DNA from: Terripilifer ovatus
GTDB taxonomy: Bacteria; Pseudomonadota; Alphaproteobacteria; Rhizobiales; Beijerinckiaceae
Assembly: GCA_029222685.1 (NCBI GenBank)
Contig: JARHVB010000014.1
Coordinates: 1 to 64,000 of the forward strand
DNA length: 64,000 nucleotides
Direction: 5' to 3'
Program-made: the position numbers and the translations under genes
Notes under the pieces: generated by a model
What the model was told of the DNA's origin: nothing
Database searches by the model: none
Seen by the model: the letters and a program-made list of their open reading frames with translations, nothing else
Shown: positions 44,099 to 52,898 of the stretch, one piece after another
How positions within the stretch are numbered: position 1 is the stretch's first letter
Layout of the letters: every line of letters begins with the position of its first letter

Positions 44099-44884
44099 CT
44101 AGCGCACCTCGGCGACGAACGGATTGACGAGGTGGCCGATGCCGGTGATCTCGATATCGACGACGTCGCCGGCCTTCAGGTTCGGCGACGATCCGTCCGT
44201 CCCCATCCAGATCACATCGCCCGGATAAAGCGTGATGTAGCGCGTGATGGTGCTGATGTATTTCGCCACGCCGAAGAGCATGGCATTGGTGCGGAACCGC
44301 GTGGTCTCCTGGCCATTGGTACGCACGATCGTCTCGAGCGCATCCAGATCGACATCGGTCTCGATCCACGGTCCCATCGGCTTCCAGGTGTCCGGGCTTT
44401 TCGCCCGCCACAAGGTGCGGTCGGATTTCTGCCAGCTTCGCTCGCTGACATCGTTGCCGATGGTGTAGCCCAACACGCAGGACAGAGCATCGGCCTCCGA
44501 CAGGTGCTTGGCCTTCTTGCCGATGACGGCGACCAGTTCGCCCTCGTATTGCACGGCGTCCGTCGCATCATGCGGGATGACTACCGCCTCACCGTGGGCA
44601 ATGAGCGCATTGTTGGTGCGCTGGCCGACATCGGGCTGCGTCGGCAGGTTCGGCGGCTGGCCGGTGCGGGCCGCCACCTTCATGATATGCTCGGTGTAAT
44701 TGAAGCCGACGCAATAGAATGTGGGCGGGATGACCGGGACTTCGATCTTCACGGCCTTGAGCTCGTGCATGCGGCTGGTGCGCTGATATTCCGCGAAGGG
44801 CGAGCCCTCGACTTCGGCGATCCGGTCGCCCTCGACGATGCCGTAGAATGTCTTGTCGTCCTTAGACGCCCTGATCCAACGCAC
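44099..44884 (-). CDS. Fumarylacetoacetate hydrolase (FAH)-family protein
   Basis: A 261-residue protein with the FAH core: YCVGFNYTEHI, EGELVAVIGKKAKH, GYTIGNDVSERSWQ, PDTWKPMGPWIETD and GDVIWMGTDG. The acidic metal ligands are in the EGEL and NDVSER motifs. Family members hydrolyse fumarylpyruvate, maleylpyruvate or related diketo acids, or hydrate/decarboxylate oxopentenoates. A GTG at 44884 behind GGAG gives the common MRWIR-type start. It is the last gene of the gentisate-dioxygenase-like operon, which fits a fumarylpyruvate/acylpyruvate hydrolase. Confidence 0.87.
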   Translation of the reverse strand: MRWIRASKDDKTFYGIVEGDRIAEVEGSPFAEYQRTSRMHELKAVKIEVPVIPPTFYCVGFNYTEHIMKVAARTGQPPNLPTQPDVGQRTNNALIAHGEAVVIPHDATDAVQYEGELVAVIGKKAKHLSEADALSCVLGYTIGNDVSERSWQKSDRTLWRAKSPDTWKPMGPWIETDVDLDALETIVRTNGQETTRFRTNAMLFGVAKYISTITRYITLYPGDVIWMGTDGSSPNLKAGDVVDIEITGIGHLVNPFVAEVR

Positions 44885-44902
44885 GCGCAATCTCCATTTT
44901 GT

Positions 44903-45898
44903 TCAGGGTTCGGCGCGCGCGCCTGAGAGGCGCACGACTTCCGCCCATTTCTTTACTTCGGCAGCGACGAAAGCCGGCATATCCGCCGGTGGACGCCAGT
45001 GCGACACAACCGCGTTGAGCCGAAATGCCTCGCGAACGGGATCCGCGGATAGCGCCTTTTCGACGGATGCCGCGATCACGGCGATGCGATCGGGCGGTGT
45101 ACGCGCCGGCGCGAAATAGGCAAACCAGGCGTCGGCATTGACCTCGGCCACGCCGGCCTCGCTCAGCGTCGGCACATCCGGCAGTTGCGGCACGCGCGTA
45201 TCCGACGCAATGGCGATCGCCCGCACGAGACCACCCTCGATCTGCCCGAGAATATTGGCGACTGCCACGAAGCCGAAATCGACAATGCCGTTGACGAGAT
45301 CCTGCGCGAGCGGCGCACCGCCGCGATAGGGAACGTGAACGGCCTGAACGCCGGTCTTGATCTTGAACAACTCGGCGGCGAGATGCGACGACGAGCCATT
45401 GCCGGTCGAGCCGTAGTTCAATTTGCCCGGCTCGCTTCTCAACAGGGCCACGAGATCGGAGGCGGACGCAACCTTGAGATCGCGCCTGACGACAAGCGCG
45501 TGCGGCACGGTGCAGACGCCGCAGATCGGCGCAAAACTTTCCAGCGTCTTGTAGCCGAGATTGGGGATGAGCGCATCATTGGTGCCGTGCGTCTGCTGCG
45601 TGCCCAGCACGACGCGATAACCGTCTGGCTCGGCCTGCGCGACCGCGAGCGCACCGATGGCGCCGCCGCCACCGCCGCGATTTTCGATGATGATCGACTG
45701 GCCGAGTATCTGCGCCATCTGATCGCCCAGCGCCCGTGCCACAAGATCGACGGACCCGCCCGGCGGATAGGGCACGACAACGGCAAGTGGCCGCGACGGA
45801 AAGCGCTCCTGTGCCAGAGCGTCGCCCGGAAGCGGCGAGCCGAATAGCATCGCGGCACCGCCCAGCATCTGCCGCCGGTCAAGCAAGATCATTCCCAT
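44903..45898 (-). CDS. Bug-family (TctC-like) receptor
   Basis: A 331-residue exported receptor with AVVVPYPPGGSVDLVARAL and IIENRGGGGGAIGALAVAQA. The N-terminus MILLDRRQMLGGAAMLFG resembles a Tat-type signal with the twin Arg in DRRQML. It follows the previous Bug gene by 2 bp. The two adjacent Bug genes differ widely, so they are not a recent duplication and may bind different ligands. Confidence 0.88.
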   Translation of the reverse strand: MGMILLDRRQMLGGAAMLFGSPLPGDALAQERFPSRPLAVVVPYPPGGSVDLVARALGDQMAQILGQSIIIENRGGGGGAIGALAVAQAEPDGYRVVLGTQQTHGTNDALIPNLGYKTLESFAPICGVCTVPHALVVRRDLKVASASDLVALLRSEPGKLNYGSTGNGSSSHLAAELFKIKTGVQAVHVPYRGGAPLAQDLVNGIVDFGFVAVANILGQIEGGLVRAIAIASDTRVPQLPDVPTLSEAGVAEVNADAWFAYFAPARTPPDRIAVIAASVEKALSADPVREAFRLNAVVSHWRPPADMPAFVAAEVKKWAEVVRLSGARAEP

Positions 45899-45900
45899 AC

Positions 45901-46884
45901 TTATTCGCCGAGCTTCACATTGGCCTGCTTGATAACGCCACCCCAAAGCTTCTCCTCGCTGGCGATAAAGGCCGCTGCCTCGGAGGGTGAATTTCCGATG
46001 GGCTGCGCCCCCTGGTCGAGGAATTTCTTCTGGATGTCGGGCGAGCGGATGACCGCGACGATATCCCGATTGGCTTTGGCGATGATCGCATCCGGCGTGC
46101 CGGGCGGCGCCATGAAAGCGAACCAGGCGATAGCGGAGAAATCCTTCAAACCGGATTCTGAAAGAGTTGGAACATCCGGCAATTGCGGGGAACGCTCAAG
46201 CGAGCAGACACCGATGATCTTGATGGTGCCCCCGCGGTGCTGCGGCAAGGACAGGGAAATATTATCAAAAAACACATCGACGTGCCCGGCGACGAGATCG
46301 TTCAAGGCAGGCGCGGTGCCGCGATAGGGCACGTGGTTGAATTTCACGCCGGCGCGCGATTCAAACAGGGCAGCGGTCAGATGCGACGTGCTGCCGTTGC
46401 CCTGGTTGGCACAATTGAGCTGGCCCGGATTGGCCTTCGCCTTGGCGATCAGTTCGGCAATCGTCGACACGCCGAGCTTGTTGCTGACATCGACAACATT
46501 CGTCGCCGAACCGATGATGGTGATCGGCTTGAACTTGCCCGGATCGAAATTCAGCTTCGGATAGAGGTTCTGGTTGATCGCAATCGGGGGCGCCGGCGAT
46601 GCCATCAGGGTGTAGCCATCGGGATCGGCGTGAGCGACGGTCTCCGCCCCCACATTGCCGCCTGCGCCCGTCCGGTTTTCAATGACGACCGGCTGTTTCC
46701 AGACATTGGTGAGTACTTCCGCGATCAGGCGCGGCAGCGCATCGGCGGTGCCACCGGCTGCAAACGGCACGATGATCTTGACGCTCTGCGACGGCCAGTT
46801 GCCGGCATCCTGCGCCAGCGCGGTCGGCACGATCAGCGAGCCGCCGGTTGCCAGGAGGCTCTTATTGAAAAGACGGCGATCCAT
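45901..46884 (-). CDS. Bug-family (TctC-like) receptor
   Basis: A 327-residue exported receptor. VKIIVPFAAGGTADALPRLI and VIENRTGAGGNVGAETVAHA are the ligand loops. The N-terminus MDRRLFNKSLLATGGSLIV is another twin-Arg-like leader. It lies 20 bp behind the gentisate-dioxygenase-like gene, so it probably captures an aromatic carboxylate processed by that pathway. No TctAB genes are present. Confidence 0.9.
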   Translation of the reverse strand: MDRRLFNKSLLATGGSLIVPTALAQDAGNWPSQSVKIIVPFAAGGTADALPRLIAEVLTNVWKQPVVIENRTGAGGNVGAETVAHADPDGYTLMASPAPPIAINQNLYPKLNFDPGKFKPITIIGSATNVVDVSNKLGVSTIAELIAKAKANPGQLNCANQGNGSTSHLTAALFESRAGVKFNHVPYRGTAPALNDLVAGHVDVFFDNISLSLPQHRGGTIKIIGVCSLERSPQLPDVPTLSESGLKDFSAIAWFAFMAPPGTPDAIIAKANRDIVAVIRSPDIQKKFLDQGAQPIGNSPSEAAAFIASEEKLWGGVIKQANVKLGE

Positions 46885-46904
46885 GGAGTTTCCTTCTCGC
46901 TTCT

Positions 46905-48110
46905 TCAGGCGACGAGTTGCACGACTTCGTTCTGGGCGTTCCTGCCCTGGGCGCGGTATTGTCCGATCTTCTGGATCAAGGGCGCATCCGTCATGGTGTA
47001 GAGAATGGCATCTTCGCTGCCTTTGTTGACATGGCGGCGCCAGAGGAAATTCGGCACGACGAAAATATCGTTCTCTTCCCAGTCATAAGTCTTGCCTGCG
47101 ATCTCGGTCTGGCCGCGCCCCTGCATGCACACGTAGACCGTGCTCGCGGTCTCGCGCTTGAACCGCGTCTCCTCACCTGGCTGCAGCAATTGCGCACCGT
47201 AGCCGGTGGTGGGGAACAGCGAAGCGCCGGTGACGGGGTTGAGCACGTCAAGGAACGTGCCTTCATACGGGTCGCTGTCCTGGCCGCGCATGGCGGTCAG
47301 CGCCGCCGCAATGTCCTTGCCGCGATAATGCACGCACGGGCTGGTTTGATGGCCGATGCCACGCGTATGCGAGACACGCGGCACGAGGCCGCCTCTGCCG
47401 TAAAGCTTCTGCGAATAGCCGCCGGGCAGGGTCTGCGCCTGGGCGCGCGCATTGTGGGGCGCGCCCGGCATGTCCTCGTCGAGCCAGATGAGATCGAGGA
47501 ATTCCAGCACCGGCCAGTCGAGCGTGTCGATCCAGGTCACGGGTTCGTTGGAATCATTGCCGTGATCGTGCCAGGTGCCGTTCGGCGTCAGGATGAGATC
47601 GCCGCGCTCGGCCTCGCAACGTTCGCCTTCCACCATCGTATAGCCGCCCTTGCGCGAGAGAATCGTGCGGCTGGCGTTGGGCGAATGCATGTGGGCTGGC
47701 GCAAGATCGCCGGAATTGTAGATGGAAACCGCGCAACGCAGCGTCGCGGCCACCTGCAGCCTGCCGCCAAGGCCGGGATTGGTGAGCAGGAACTGCTGCC
47801 GGTCGGCGAATTCGATCGGCGACACGTCGGCATTGCGGGCGACATCGGCGATGCGGTCCAGATAGGGCGAAATCTCGCGCCATTTCCACAGGTGCGGCAC
47901 GGCCTTCAGTTGCGCCGCAGCGACGCGGCCCTGGGCCAGGCGCCCCTCCGGCACGAGACCGGTTTCCTTGAACCACGGCCGTTGCGCCGGCGCATTCGCC
48001 TGCGTCCGCAGCCAGATATGGAACTGCCCGGCCTCGGCGTTCAGACTTTCCATGGCGGCGCGCGCATCGCCCGAAATCGGCGCTTTCCGGGTTGGCTGAG
48101 CCTGGGTCAT
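46905..48110 (-). CDS. Gentisate 1,2-dioxygenase-like cupin
   Basis: A 401-residue bicupin. Fe(II) ligands H140 and H142 (PAHMHS) and H181 (GTWHDHGND) sit in the family frame GDLILTPNGTWHDHG...WIDTLDWP. The C-terminal cupin has the TVYVCMQGRGQTEI block. It is longer than classic gentisate dioxygenases (about 350) through an N-terminal extension. It would open gentisate or a related hydroxybenzoate to a maleylpyruvate-type acid. It is the first gene of a four-gene operon with two Bug receptors and an FAH-family hydrolase, divergent from the Rieske genes. Confidence 0.87.
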   Translation of the reverse strand: MTQAQPTRKAPISGDARAAMESLNAEAGQFHIWLRTQANAPAQRPWFKETGLVPEGRLAQGRVAAAQLKAVPHLWKWREISPYLDRIADVARNADVSPIEFADRQQFLLTNPGLGGRLQVAATLRCAVSIYNSGDLAPAHMHSPNASRTILSRKGGYTMVEGERCEAERGDLILTPNGTWHDHGNDSNEPVTWIDTLDWPVLEFLDLIWLDEDMPGAPHNARAQAQTLPGGYSQKLYGRGGLVPRVSHTRGIGHQTSPCVHYRGKDIAAALTAMRGQDSDPYEGTFLDVLNPVTGASLFPTTGYGAQLLQPGEETRFKRETASTVYVCMQGRGQTEIAGKTYDWEENDIFVVPNFLWRRHVNKGSEDAILYTMTDAPLIQKIGQYRAQGRNAQNEVVQLVA

Positions 48111-48180
48111 TGCCGTTTCCTCTTCCCGTTCCTGTCCATATTTTCTACATTCTGCCGAGAGATGATGACAGAGCCATTGG

Positions 48181-48232
48181 CATGTCAACTCGGCATGTCA
48201 ACTCGGCATGTCAACTCGGCTTGTCAACTCAA
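48181..48232. repeat. Four tandem 13-bp repeats in a divergent promoter
   Basis: Three exact copies of CATGTCAACTCGG (48181, 48194, 48207) and a fourth variant (48220-48232, CTTGTCAACTCAA). On the minus strand each unit presents TTGACA, at 48188-48183, 48201-48196, 48214-48209 and 48227-48222. The array lies 71 bp upstream of the gentisate-dioxygenase-like gene and 84 bp upstream of the Rieske alpha gene. It may be an iterated operator, a set of alternative -35 boxes, or a slippage array. Confidence 0.85.
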
Positions 48233-48315
48233 GAGGTTCCCGCGTCAAAGCGCAGCGCATTGACTTGCTGCTGGCCGCGCCGTTTATATGCCGCGAAGGC
48301 AGACCTGGGAAAACA

Positions 48316-49581
48316 ATGAGCCAATCAGCCGAATATGCACTTAGCCCCATGCAGACGCCGCAATGGCCGGGAGACGGGCTCACGCGCATCCCCTATTGGG
48401 CATTCCAGCGCGAAGACGTGTATGCGCTTGAGCAGACGCATATTTTCCAGGGGCCAAGCTGGCACTATCTGTGCCTGGAAGTGGATATTCCCGACGCGGG
48501 GGATTTCCGCACAACGGCCGTCGGCGATGCATCCGTGGTCGTCACGCGCGACACGGACGGCGAAATCCACGCTTTCGAGAATCGCTGCGCCCATCGGGGC
48601 GCGCTGATCTGCCTCGACGCCAAGGGCAAGGGCAGACGAGATTTCGCCTGCGTCTATCACGCCTGGACCTATGACCTGAAAGGCAAGCTCACCGGCGTCG
48701 CCTTCCAGAAGGGCATCAAGGGCAAGGGCGGCATGCCGCCGGATTTCAAGATCGCGGAGCATGGCCCGCGCCGGTTGAAGATCGCGCGCCTGCACGGCCT
48801 GGTGTTCGGTTCGTTCAGCGCCGATGCGCCCGATTTCAAGGGCTGGCTCGGGCCGGAGATCGAACCGCGCATCGGCCGCGTGCTGGCGGGCCGCAAGCCG
48901 GTCGTGCTGGGCCGCTATACCCAGGTGCTGCCGAACAACTGGAAGCTCTATGTCGAGAACGTGAAGGACTCCTATCACGCCAGCATCCTGCATCTCTTCT
49001 TCACGACTTTCGAACTCAACCGGCTGTCGCAGAAGGGCGCCATCGTGGTCGACGAGACCGGCGGCCATCACATCAGCTATTCCGCCATCGACCGCAAAGC
49101 CAGTTCGGCCGGCGGCGAATATGCCCAGCAGAACATCCGTTCCGACAGCAAATACCGGCTGGCGGACCCAAGCCTGCTGCAGGGCTTCAACGAGTTCGGC
49201 GACGACATTACACTGCAGATCCTGTCGGTGTTTCCGACGTTCGTGCTTCAGCAGATCCAGAACTGCATCGCCATCCGCCAGGTAGTGCCGCGCGCGCCGG
49301 ACCGCACCGATCTCAACTGGACCATCCTTGGCTTCGAGACCGATACGCCGGAACAGCGGCTGACACGCCTGAAACAGGCCAATCTCGTCGGACCCGCAGG
49401 CTTCATCTCGATGGAAGACGGTTGCGTCGGCGGCTTCGTCCAGCGCGGCGTCAAGGCCGCGCCCGACGAACGGGCAGTCCTGCAGATGGGCGGCTCGACC
49501 GCCGAAAGCAGTGAAAGCCGCGTGACAGAAGCCTCCATCCGCGGTTTCTGGAAAGCCTGGCGCGCCCAGACCGGCATCTGA
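48316..49581 (+). CDS. Rieske non-heme iron ring-hydroxylating dioxygenase, alpha subunit
   Basis: A 421-residue oxygenase alpha subunit. The Rieske [2Fe-2S] ligands are C91-x-H93 and C112-x2-H115. The bridging Asp and mononuclear-iron residues are D218-x2-H221-x4-H226 ([10 protein letters not shown]). The sequence resembles the terephthalate/anthranilate/salicylate-type group ([32 protein letters not shown]). ATG 48316 fits the family start. The beta-subunit gene follows by 19 bp. It adds O2 to an aromatic carboxylate to give a cis-diol. No ferredoxin or reductase gene is in the operon, so electrons come from elsewhere. Confidence 0.92.
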   Translation: MSQSAEYALSPMQTPQWPGDGLTRIPYWAFQREDVYALEQTHIFQGPSWHYLCLEVDIPDAGDFRTTAVGDASVVVTRDTDGEIHAFENRCAHRGALICLDAKGKGRRDFACVYHAWTYDLKGKLTGVAFQKGIKGKGGMPPDFKIAEHGPRRLKIARLHGLVFGSFSADAPDFKGWLGPEIEPRIGRVLAGRKPVVLGRYTQVLPNNWKLYVENVKDSYHASILHLFFTTFELNRLSQKGAIVVDETGGHHISYSAIDRKASSAGGEYAQQNIRSDSKYRLADPSLLQGFNEFGDDITLQILSVFPTFVLQQIQNCIAIRQVVPRAPDRTDLNWTILGFETDTPEQRLTRLKQANLVGPAGFISMEDGCVGGFVQRGVKAAPDERAVLQMGGSTAESSESRVTEASIRGFWKAWRAQTGI

Positions 49582-49600
49582 AGAAAGCTTCTCTACCAAT

Positions 49601-50080
49601 ATGTCGCACATCACCCACGATATTTTCTTCGCCATCGCCCGCGTGCAGGCCGATTACTCCCGCTGCATCGACGACGACCGGCTCGAGGAATGGCCGTCGT
49701 TCTTTCTCGAGAACTGCATCTACAAGATCACTTCGGCGGCGAGCCATCGCGAGGGCTATGAAGCCTCCGTCGTCTTCGCCAATTCGCGCGGCATGCTGAC
49801 CGATCGCATCACCGCGTTGCGCGAAGCCAATATCTACGAACGGCACTCCTACCGGCATATTCTCGGCATGCCGTCGATCCTCGGCGACGAGGCGCGCGGC
49901 GTGCGCACGGAGACACCGTTCATGGTGGCGCGCATCATGCTGGACGGCACGACCGACCTCTTCGCCACCGGCCGCTATCTCGACATCTGGAGCATCGGAT
50001 CGAACGAGCCGAAGCTAGCGGAACGGCTGGTCGTCTGCGACAGCTCGCGCTTCGATACGCTGCTGGCGATCCCGCTGTGA
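49601..50080 (+). CDS. Ring-hydroxylating dioxygenase, beta subunit
   Basis: A 159-residue SnoaL/NTF2-like protein. VQADYSRCIDDDRLEEWPSFFLENCIYKI, ALREANIYERHSYRHI and ATGRYLDI match small subunits of aromatic dioxygenases. It is structural, forming alpha3beta3 with the upstream gene product. Its stop overlaps the GTG start of the PdxA-like gene (GTGA). Confidence 0.88.
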   Translation: MSHITHDIFFAIARVQADYSRCIDDDRLEEWPSFFLENCIYKITSAASHREGYEASVVFANSRGMLTDRITALREANIYERHSYRHILGMPSILGDEARGVRTETPFMVARIMLDGTTDLFATGRYLDIWSIGSNEPKLAERLVVCDSSRFDTLLAIPL

Positions 50081-51051
50081 CGAAAAGCCCACAGACCATC
50101 GCCGTCACGCTTGGCGACCCCAACGGCATCGGCCCGGAGATCGCGGTGAAGGCCGCCGCGCATTTCGCCGGCGGACACGGGCCGGACGTCGTGCTGGCCG
50201 GCGACCGCTACGTCGTCGAGCATTATGCGCGCATGGTCGCGCCCGACATGACAATCGCCGATACCGATGCAGAGCCATCGCCGGGCGTCATCCGCGTGCT
50301 TCCCATCGATGCCCTGCCGCAGGCCGCGTTCAAGCCGGGCACGATCGATGCCGACGCTGGGCGCGCCACCGTCGCCTATCTCGCCGCCGCCATGGCCTTC
50401 GTGAGCCAGGGCAAGGCCGGCGGTATCGTCGGCTGCCCGCACAACGAAACCGCCATCAATGCCGCCGGCATCGCTTTTTCCGGCTATCCCGGCTTGATCG
50501 CCGAGCTATCCAGCGTGCCTGAGGACAGTGTCTTTCTCATGCTCGTCGGCGGCGGTTTGCGCATCGTACACGCGACCCTGCACGAGCAACTGTCGCGCGC
50601 GCTCGGGCGCCTGACGCCCGCCCTTGTCGAGGCCGCGGCAAAGACCGCCGATACGGCGCTGAAACAACTCGGGATCGTGACACCCCGCATAGGCATCTTC
50701 GGCATCAATCCCCATGCCGGCGAGAACGGCCTGTTCGGCGATGACGACGAACGCATCACCGCGCCGGCCGTGGCGCGGCTGCAGGCCGCCGGTATCCAGG
50801 CGGAAGGTCCGGTCGGCGCCGATCTCATGCTCGGGCGCAAGGACATCGACTGTTTCGTCGCCATGTACCACGACCAGGGCCATGTGCCGGTGAAGCTGCT
50901 TGCCGGGCGCACCGCATCGGCGCTGTCGATCGGCGGCGGCGCGATCTTTTCCAGCACCGGGCATGGCAGCGCCTTCGACATCGCCGGACAGGGCGTCGCA
51001 GATGCTGAGGGTGTTCTGCGGGCGATCAGGCTGGTGGCCGGAATTGCCTGA
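50077..51051 (+). CDS. PdxA-family dehydrogenase, probably a dihydrodiol carboxylate dehydrogenase
   Basis: A 324-residue PdxA-fold enzyme with the metal ligands H169 (HATLHEQ), H213 (NPHAGENG) and H265 (MYHDQGHVPVK). The phosphate-binding features of true PdxA are missing: the usual P-x-N/H-K is PHNET (121-124) and the GHTE loop is replaced by SGYPGLIAE (135-143). TphB of terephthalate degradation belongs to the same family and oxidatively decarboxylates a cis-diol. Coupling to the Rieske subunits (4-bp overlap) makes that kind of role far likelier than vitamin B6 synthesis. Confidence 0.85.
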   Translation: MTKSPQTIAVTLGDPNGIGPEIAVKAAAHFAGGHGPDVVLAGDRYVVEHYARMVAPDMTIADTDAEPSPGVIRVLPIDALPQAAFKPGTIDADAGRATVAYLAAAMAFVSQGKAGGIVGCPHNETAINAAGIAFSGYPGLIAELSSVPEDSVFLMLVGGGLRIVHATLHEQLSRALGRLTPALVEAAAKTADTALKQLGIVTPRIGIFGINPHAGENGLFGDDDERITAPAVARLQAAGIQAEGPVGADLMLGRKDIDCFVAMYHDQGHVPVKLLAGRTASALSIGGGAIFSSTGHGSAFDIAGQGVADAEGVLRAIRLVAGIA

Positions 51052-51067
51052 ATGACATTGGCTGCCC

Positions 51068-51182
51068 CTGTCATCCCCGACGCCGCGTAGCGGCGAACGG
51101 GGATCCAGACCTGAGATGCAGAACGCCGTATCAACGTCCGGTCCCGCTCGCGCACTACGTGCGCGTCGGGAATGACAGACAC
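51068..51182. repeat. Dispersed intergenic repeat family 2, copy D
   Basis: CTGTCATCCCCGACGCCGC...GGGGATCCAG and, 40 bases on, GGTCCCGCTCGCGCAC...GTCGGGAATGACAG form an inverted pair. It fills the gap between the convergent PdxA-like and enoyl-CoA hydratase genes. Confidence 0.85.
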
Positions 51183-51191
51183 CCCTGCGCG

Positions 51192-51983
51192 TCAAATGTT
51201 CTTGAAGTCCGCCTTGCGCTTGTCGACGAAGGCCTGCATGCCTTCCTTCTGGTCGGCAAGCGCGAAGGTCGAATGAAAGACGCGCTTCTCGAAGCGCAGC
51301 CCCTCGTTCAGCGGCATGTTCATGGCCGCATTGATGCATTCCTTCACCATCATGGCCACGGGCATGGACATGCTGGCGATCGTCTGCGCCGTGGCAATGG
51401 CGTCGTCGAGCAGTTTGTCGGCCTCGACAATGCGGGCGACGAGCCCAGCCCGCTCGGCCTCGGCCGCGTCCATCATGCGGCCAGTCAGGCACATTTCCAT
51501 GGCCTTCGCCTTGCCGACAGCATGGGTGAAGCGCTGCGTGCCGCCCATGCCGGGCGTGACGCCGAGCTTGATTTCCGGCTGGCCGAATTTCGCGGTGTCG
51601 GCCGCGAGAATGAAATCGCACATCATGGCAAGTTCACAACCGCCGCCCAGCGCAAAGCCGGCCACCGCGGCGATGATCGGCTTTCGCGTCCGCGTCAGGA
51701 TATCCCACGGCCCGAACTTGTCGGACTTGAAAATATCGACATAGCCGAGCGGCTGCATTTCCTTGATGTCGGCGCCGGCGGCGAAGGCCTTTGCCGAACC
51801 GGTGATGACCATGGCGCCGATGCTGTCGTCGGCATCGAACACAGCCACAGCATCGGTGACGTCGAGCATGATCTGCCGGTTCAAGGCATTCAGCGCCTGC
51901 GGGCGGTTGAGCGTGATCAGGCCGACGCGGCCGCGCCGCTCGACCAAAATGCTTTCATATGTCTTCAGATCCGGAACGGTCAT
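51192..51983 (-). CDS. Enoyl-CoA hydratase
   Basis: A 263-residue crotonase. [13 protein letters not shown] opens the fold. The oxyanion-hole stretches are [12 protein letters not shown] and [14 protein letters not shown]. The catalytic Glu pair is in GGGCELAM and [18 protein letters not shown]. It begins 1 bp after the HIBADH gene, as the last gene of the valine-type operon. It probably hydrates methacrylyl-CoA, with short straight enoyl-CoAs also possible. Confidence 0.9.
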   Translation of the reverse strand: MTVPDLKTYESILVERRGRVGLITLNRPQALNALNRQIMLDVTDAVAVFDADDSIGAMVITGSAKAFAAGADIKEMQPLGYVDIFKSDKFGPWDILTRTRKPIIAAVAGFALGGGCELAMMCDFILAADTAKFGQPEIKLGVTPGMGGTQRFTHAVGKAKAMEMCLTGRMMDAAEAERAGLVARIVEADKLLDDAIATAQTIASMSMPVAMMVKECINAAMNMPLNEGLRFEKRVFHSTFALADQKEGMQAFVDKRKADFKNI

Positions 51984-51984
51984 T

Positions 51985-52881
51985 CTATCCTCCAGAGCGG
52001 GCGCGCACGTCCCTGATGACTGCGGAAAAATCCTCGCCGGCATGACCGGCTGTGTTGAACCTGGCATAAATCTCCTGGGCATGCTTGCCCAGGGCGCAAT
52101 CCGTCGCCGTCGATTGCGCCGCTTCGAGCGCCAGGGACAGATCCTTCAGCATGAGTTCGGCGGCAAAGCCCGGCTTGTAATCATTGTTGGCCGGACTTGC
52201 CGGCACGGGCCCCGGCACCGGGCAATAGGAGGTCACCGACCAGCACTGGCCGGACGCGGTCGATATGACATCGAACAACGCCTGATGGGTCAGTCCCAGC
52301 CTTTCGCCAAGAGCGAAGGCTTCGCCCGTCGCGATCATGGAAATGCCGAGCAGCATGTTGTTGCAGATCTTGGCCGCCTGCCCCGCGCCGTCGCCGCCGC
52401 AATGAACGATCTTCTTGCCCATGTTCGCCAGCACGCTCTCGCCCCTGGCGAAAGCTTCTGGCGCACCGCCGACCATGAACGTCAGCGTGCCCGCAGTCGC
52501 GCCGCCGACGCCGCCGGAAACCGGCGCATCGAGCGACAGCATGTTCGCCCTGCGAGCCAGCTCATGGGCACTTCTGGCGCTGGTGACGTCGATGGTCGAA
52601 CAGTCGATGAACAAAGTGCCGGGCGCCGCCTGATGGAGTGGACCGGTCGGATCCTGATAGACCGACAGAACATGCCGGCCCGCAGGCAACATGGTGATGA
52701 CGATTTCGGCTCCTTTGCTCACGTCGCCGGCACCGGCGGCAATCGCACCGCCGGCGGCTTTCCCGGCGTCCCGTGCCGCTTCGGAGAGATCGTAGGCCGT
52801 GACCTGATGGCCTGCCCTGACGAGATTGGCCAGCATGGGCCCGCCCATATTGCCCAGGCCTATGAATCCGATTGTCGCCAT
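51985..52881 (-). CDS. mmsB: 3-hydroxyisobutyrate dehydrogenase
   Basis: A 298-residue NAD-dependent beta-hydroxyacid dehydrogenase. [13 protein letters not shown] is at 5-17, [16 protein letters not shown] is near 118-133, and the catalytic Lys is in [13 protein letters not shown] near 170. It converts 3-hydroxyisobutyrate to methylmalonate semialdehyde in valine catabolism. The gene order with HIBYL-CoA hydrolase and an acyl-CoA dehydrogenase supports this over glycerate or tartronate semialdehyde reductases. Confidence 0.92.
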   Translation of the reverse strand: MATIGFIGLGNMGGPMLANLVRAGHQVTAYDLSEAARDAGKAAGGAIAAGAGDVSKGAEIVITMLPAGRHVLSVYQDPTGPLHQAAPGTLFIDCSTIDVTSARSAHELARRANMLSLDAPVSGGVGGATAGTLTFMVGGAPEAFARGESVLANMGKKIVHCGGDGAGQAAKICNNMLLGISMIATGEAFALGERLGLTHQALFDVISTASGQCWSVTSYCPVPGPVPASPANNDYKPGFAAELMLKDLSLALEAAQSTATDCALGKHAQEIYARFNTAGHAGEDFSAVIRDVRARSGG

Positions 52882-52898
52882 CTGCCTCTCCCACCCCT

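Noticed and set aside
48181..48232. CRISPR-like repeats
   Set aside because: The 13-bp units are directly adjacent with no spacers, and no cas gene is present.
50077..51051. PdxA as a vitamin B6 biosynthesis enzyme
   Set aside because: Phosphate-binding residues are missing and the gene overlaps the Rieske beta subunit gene.
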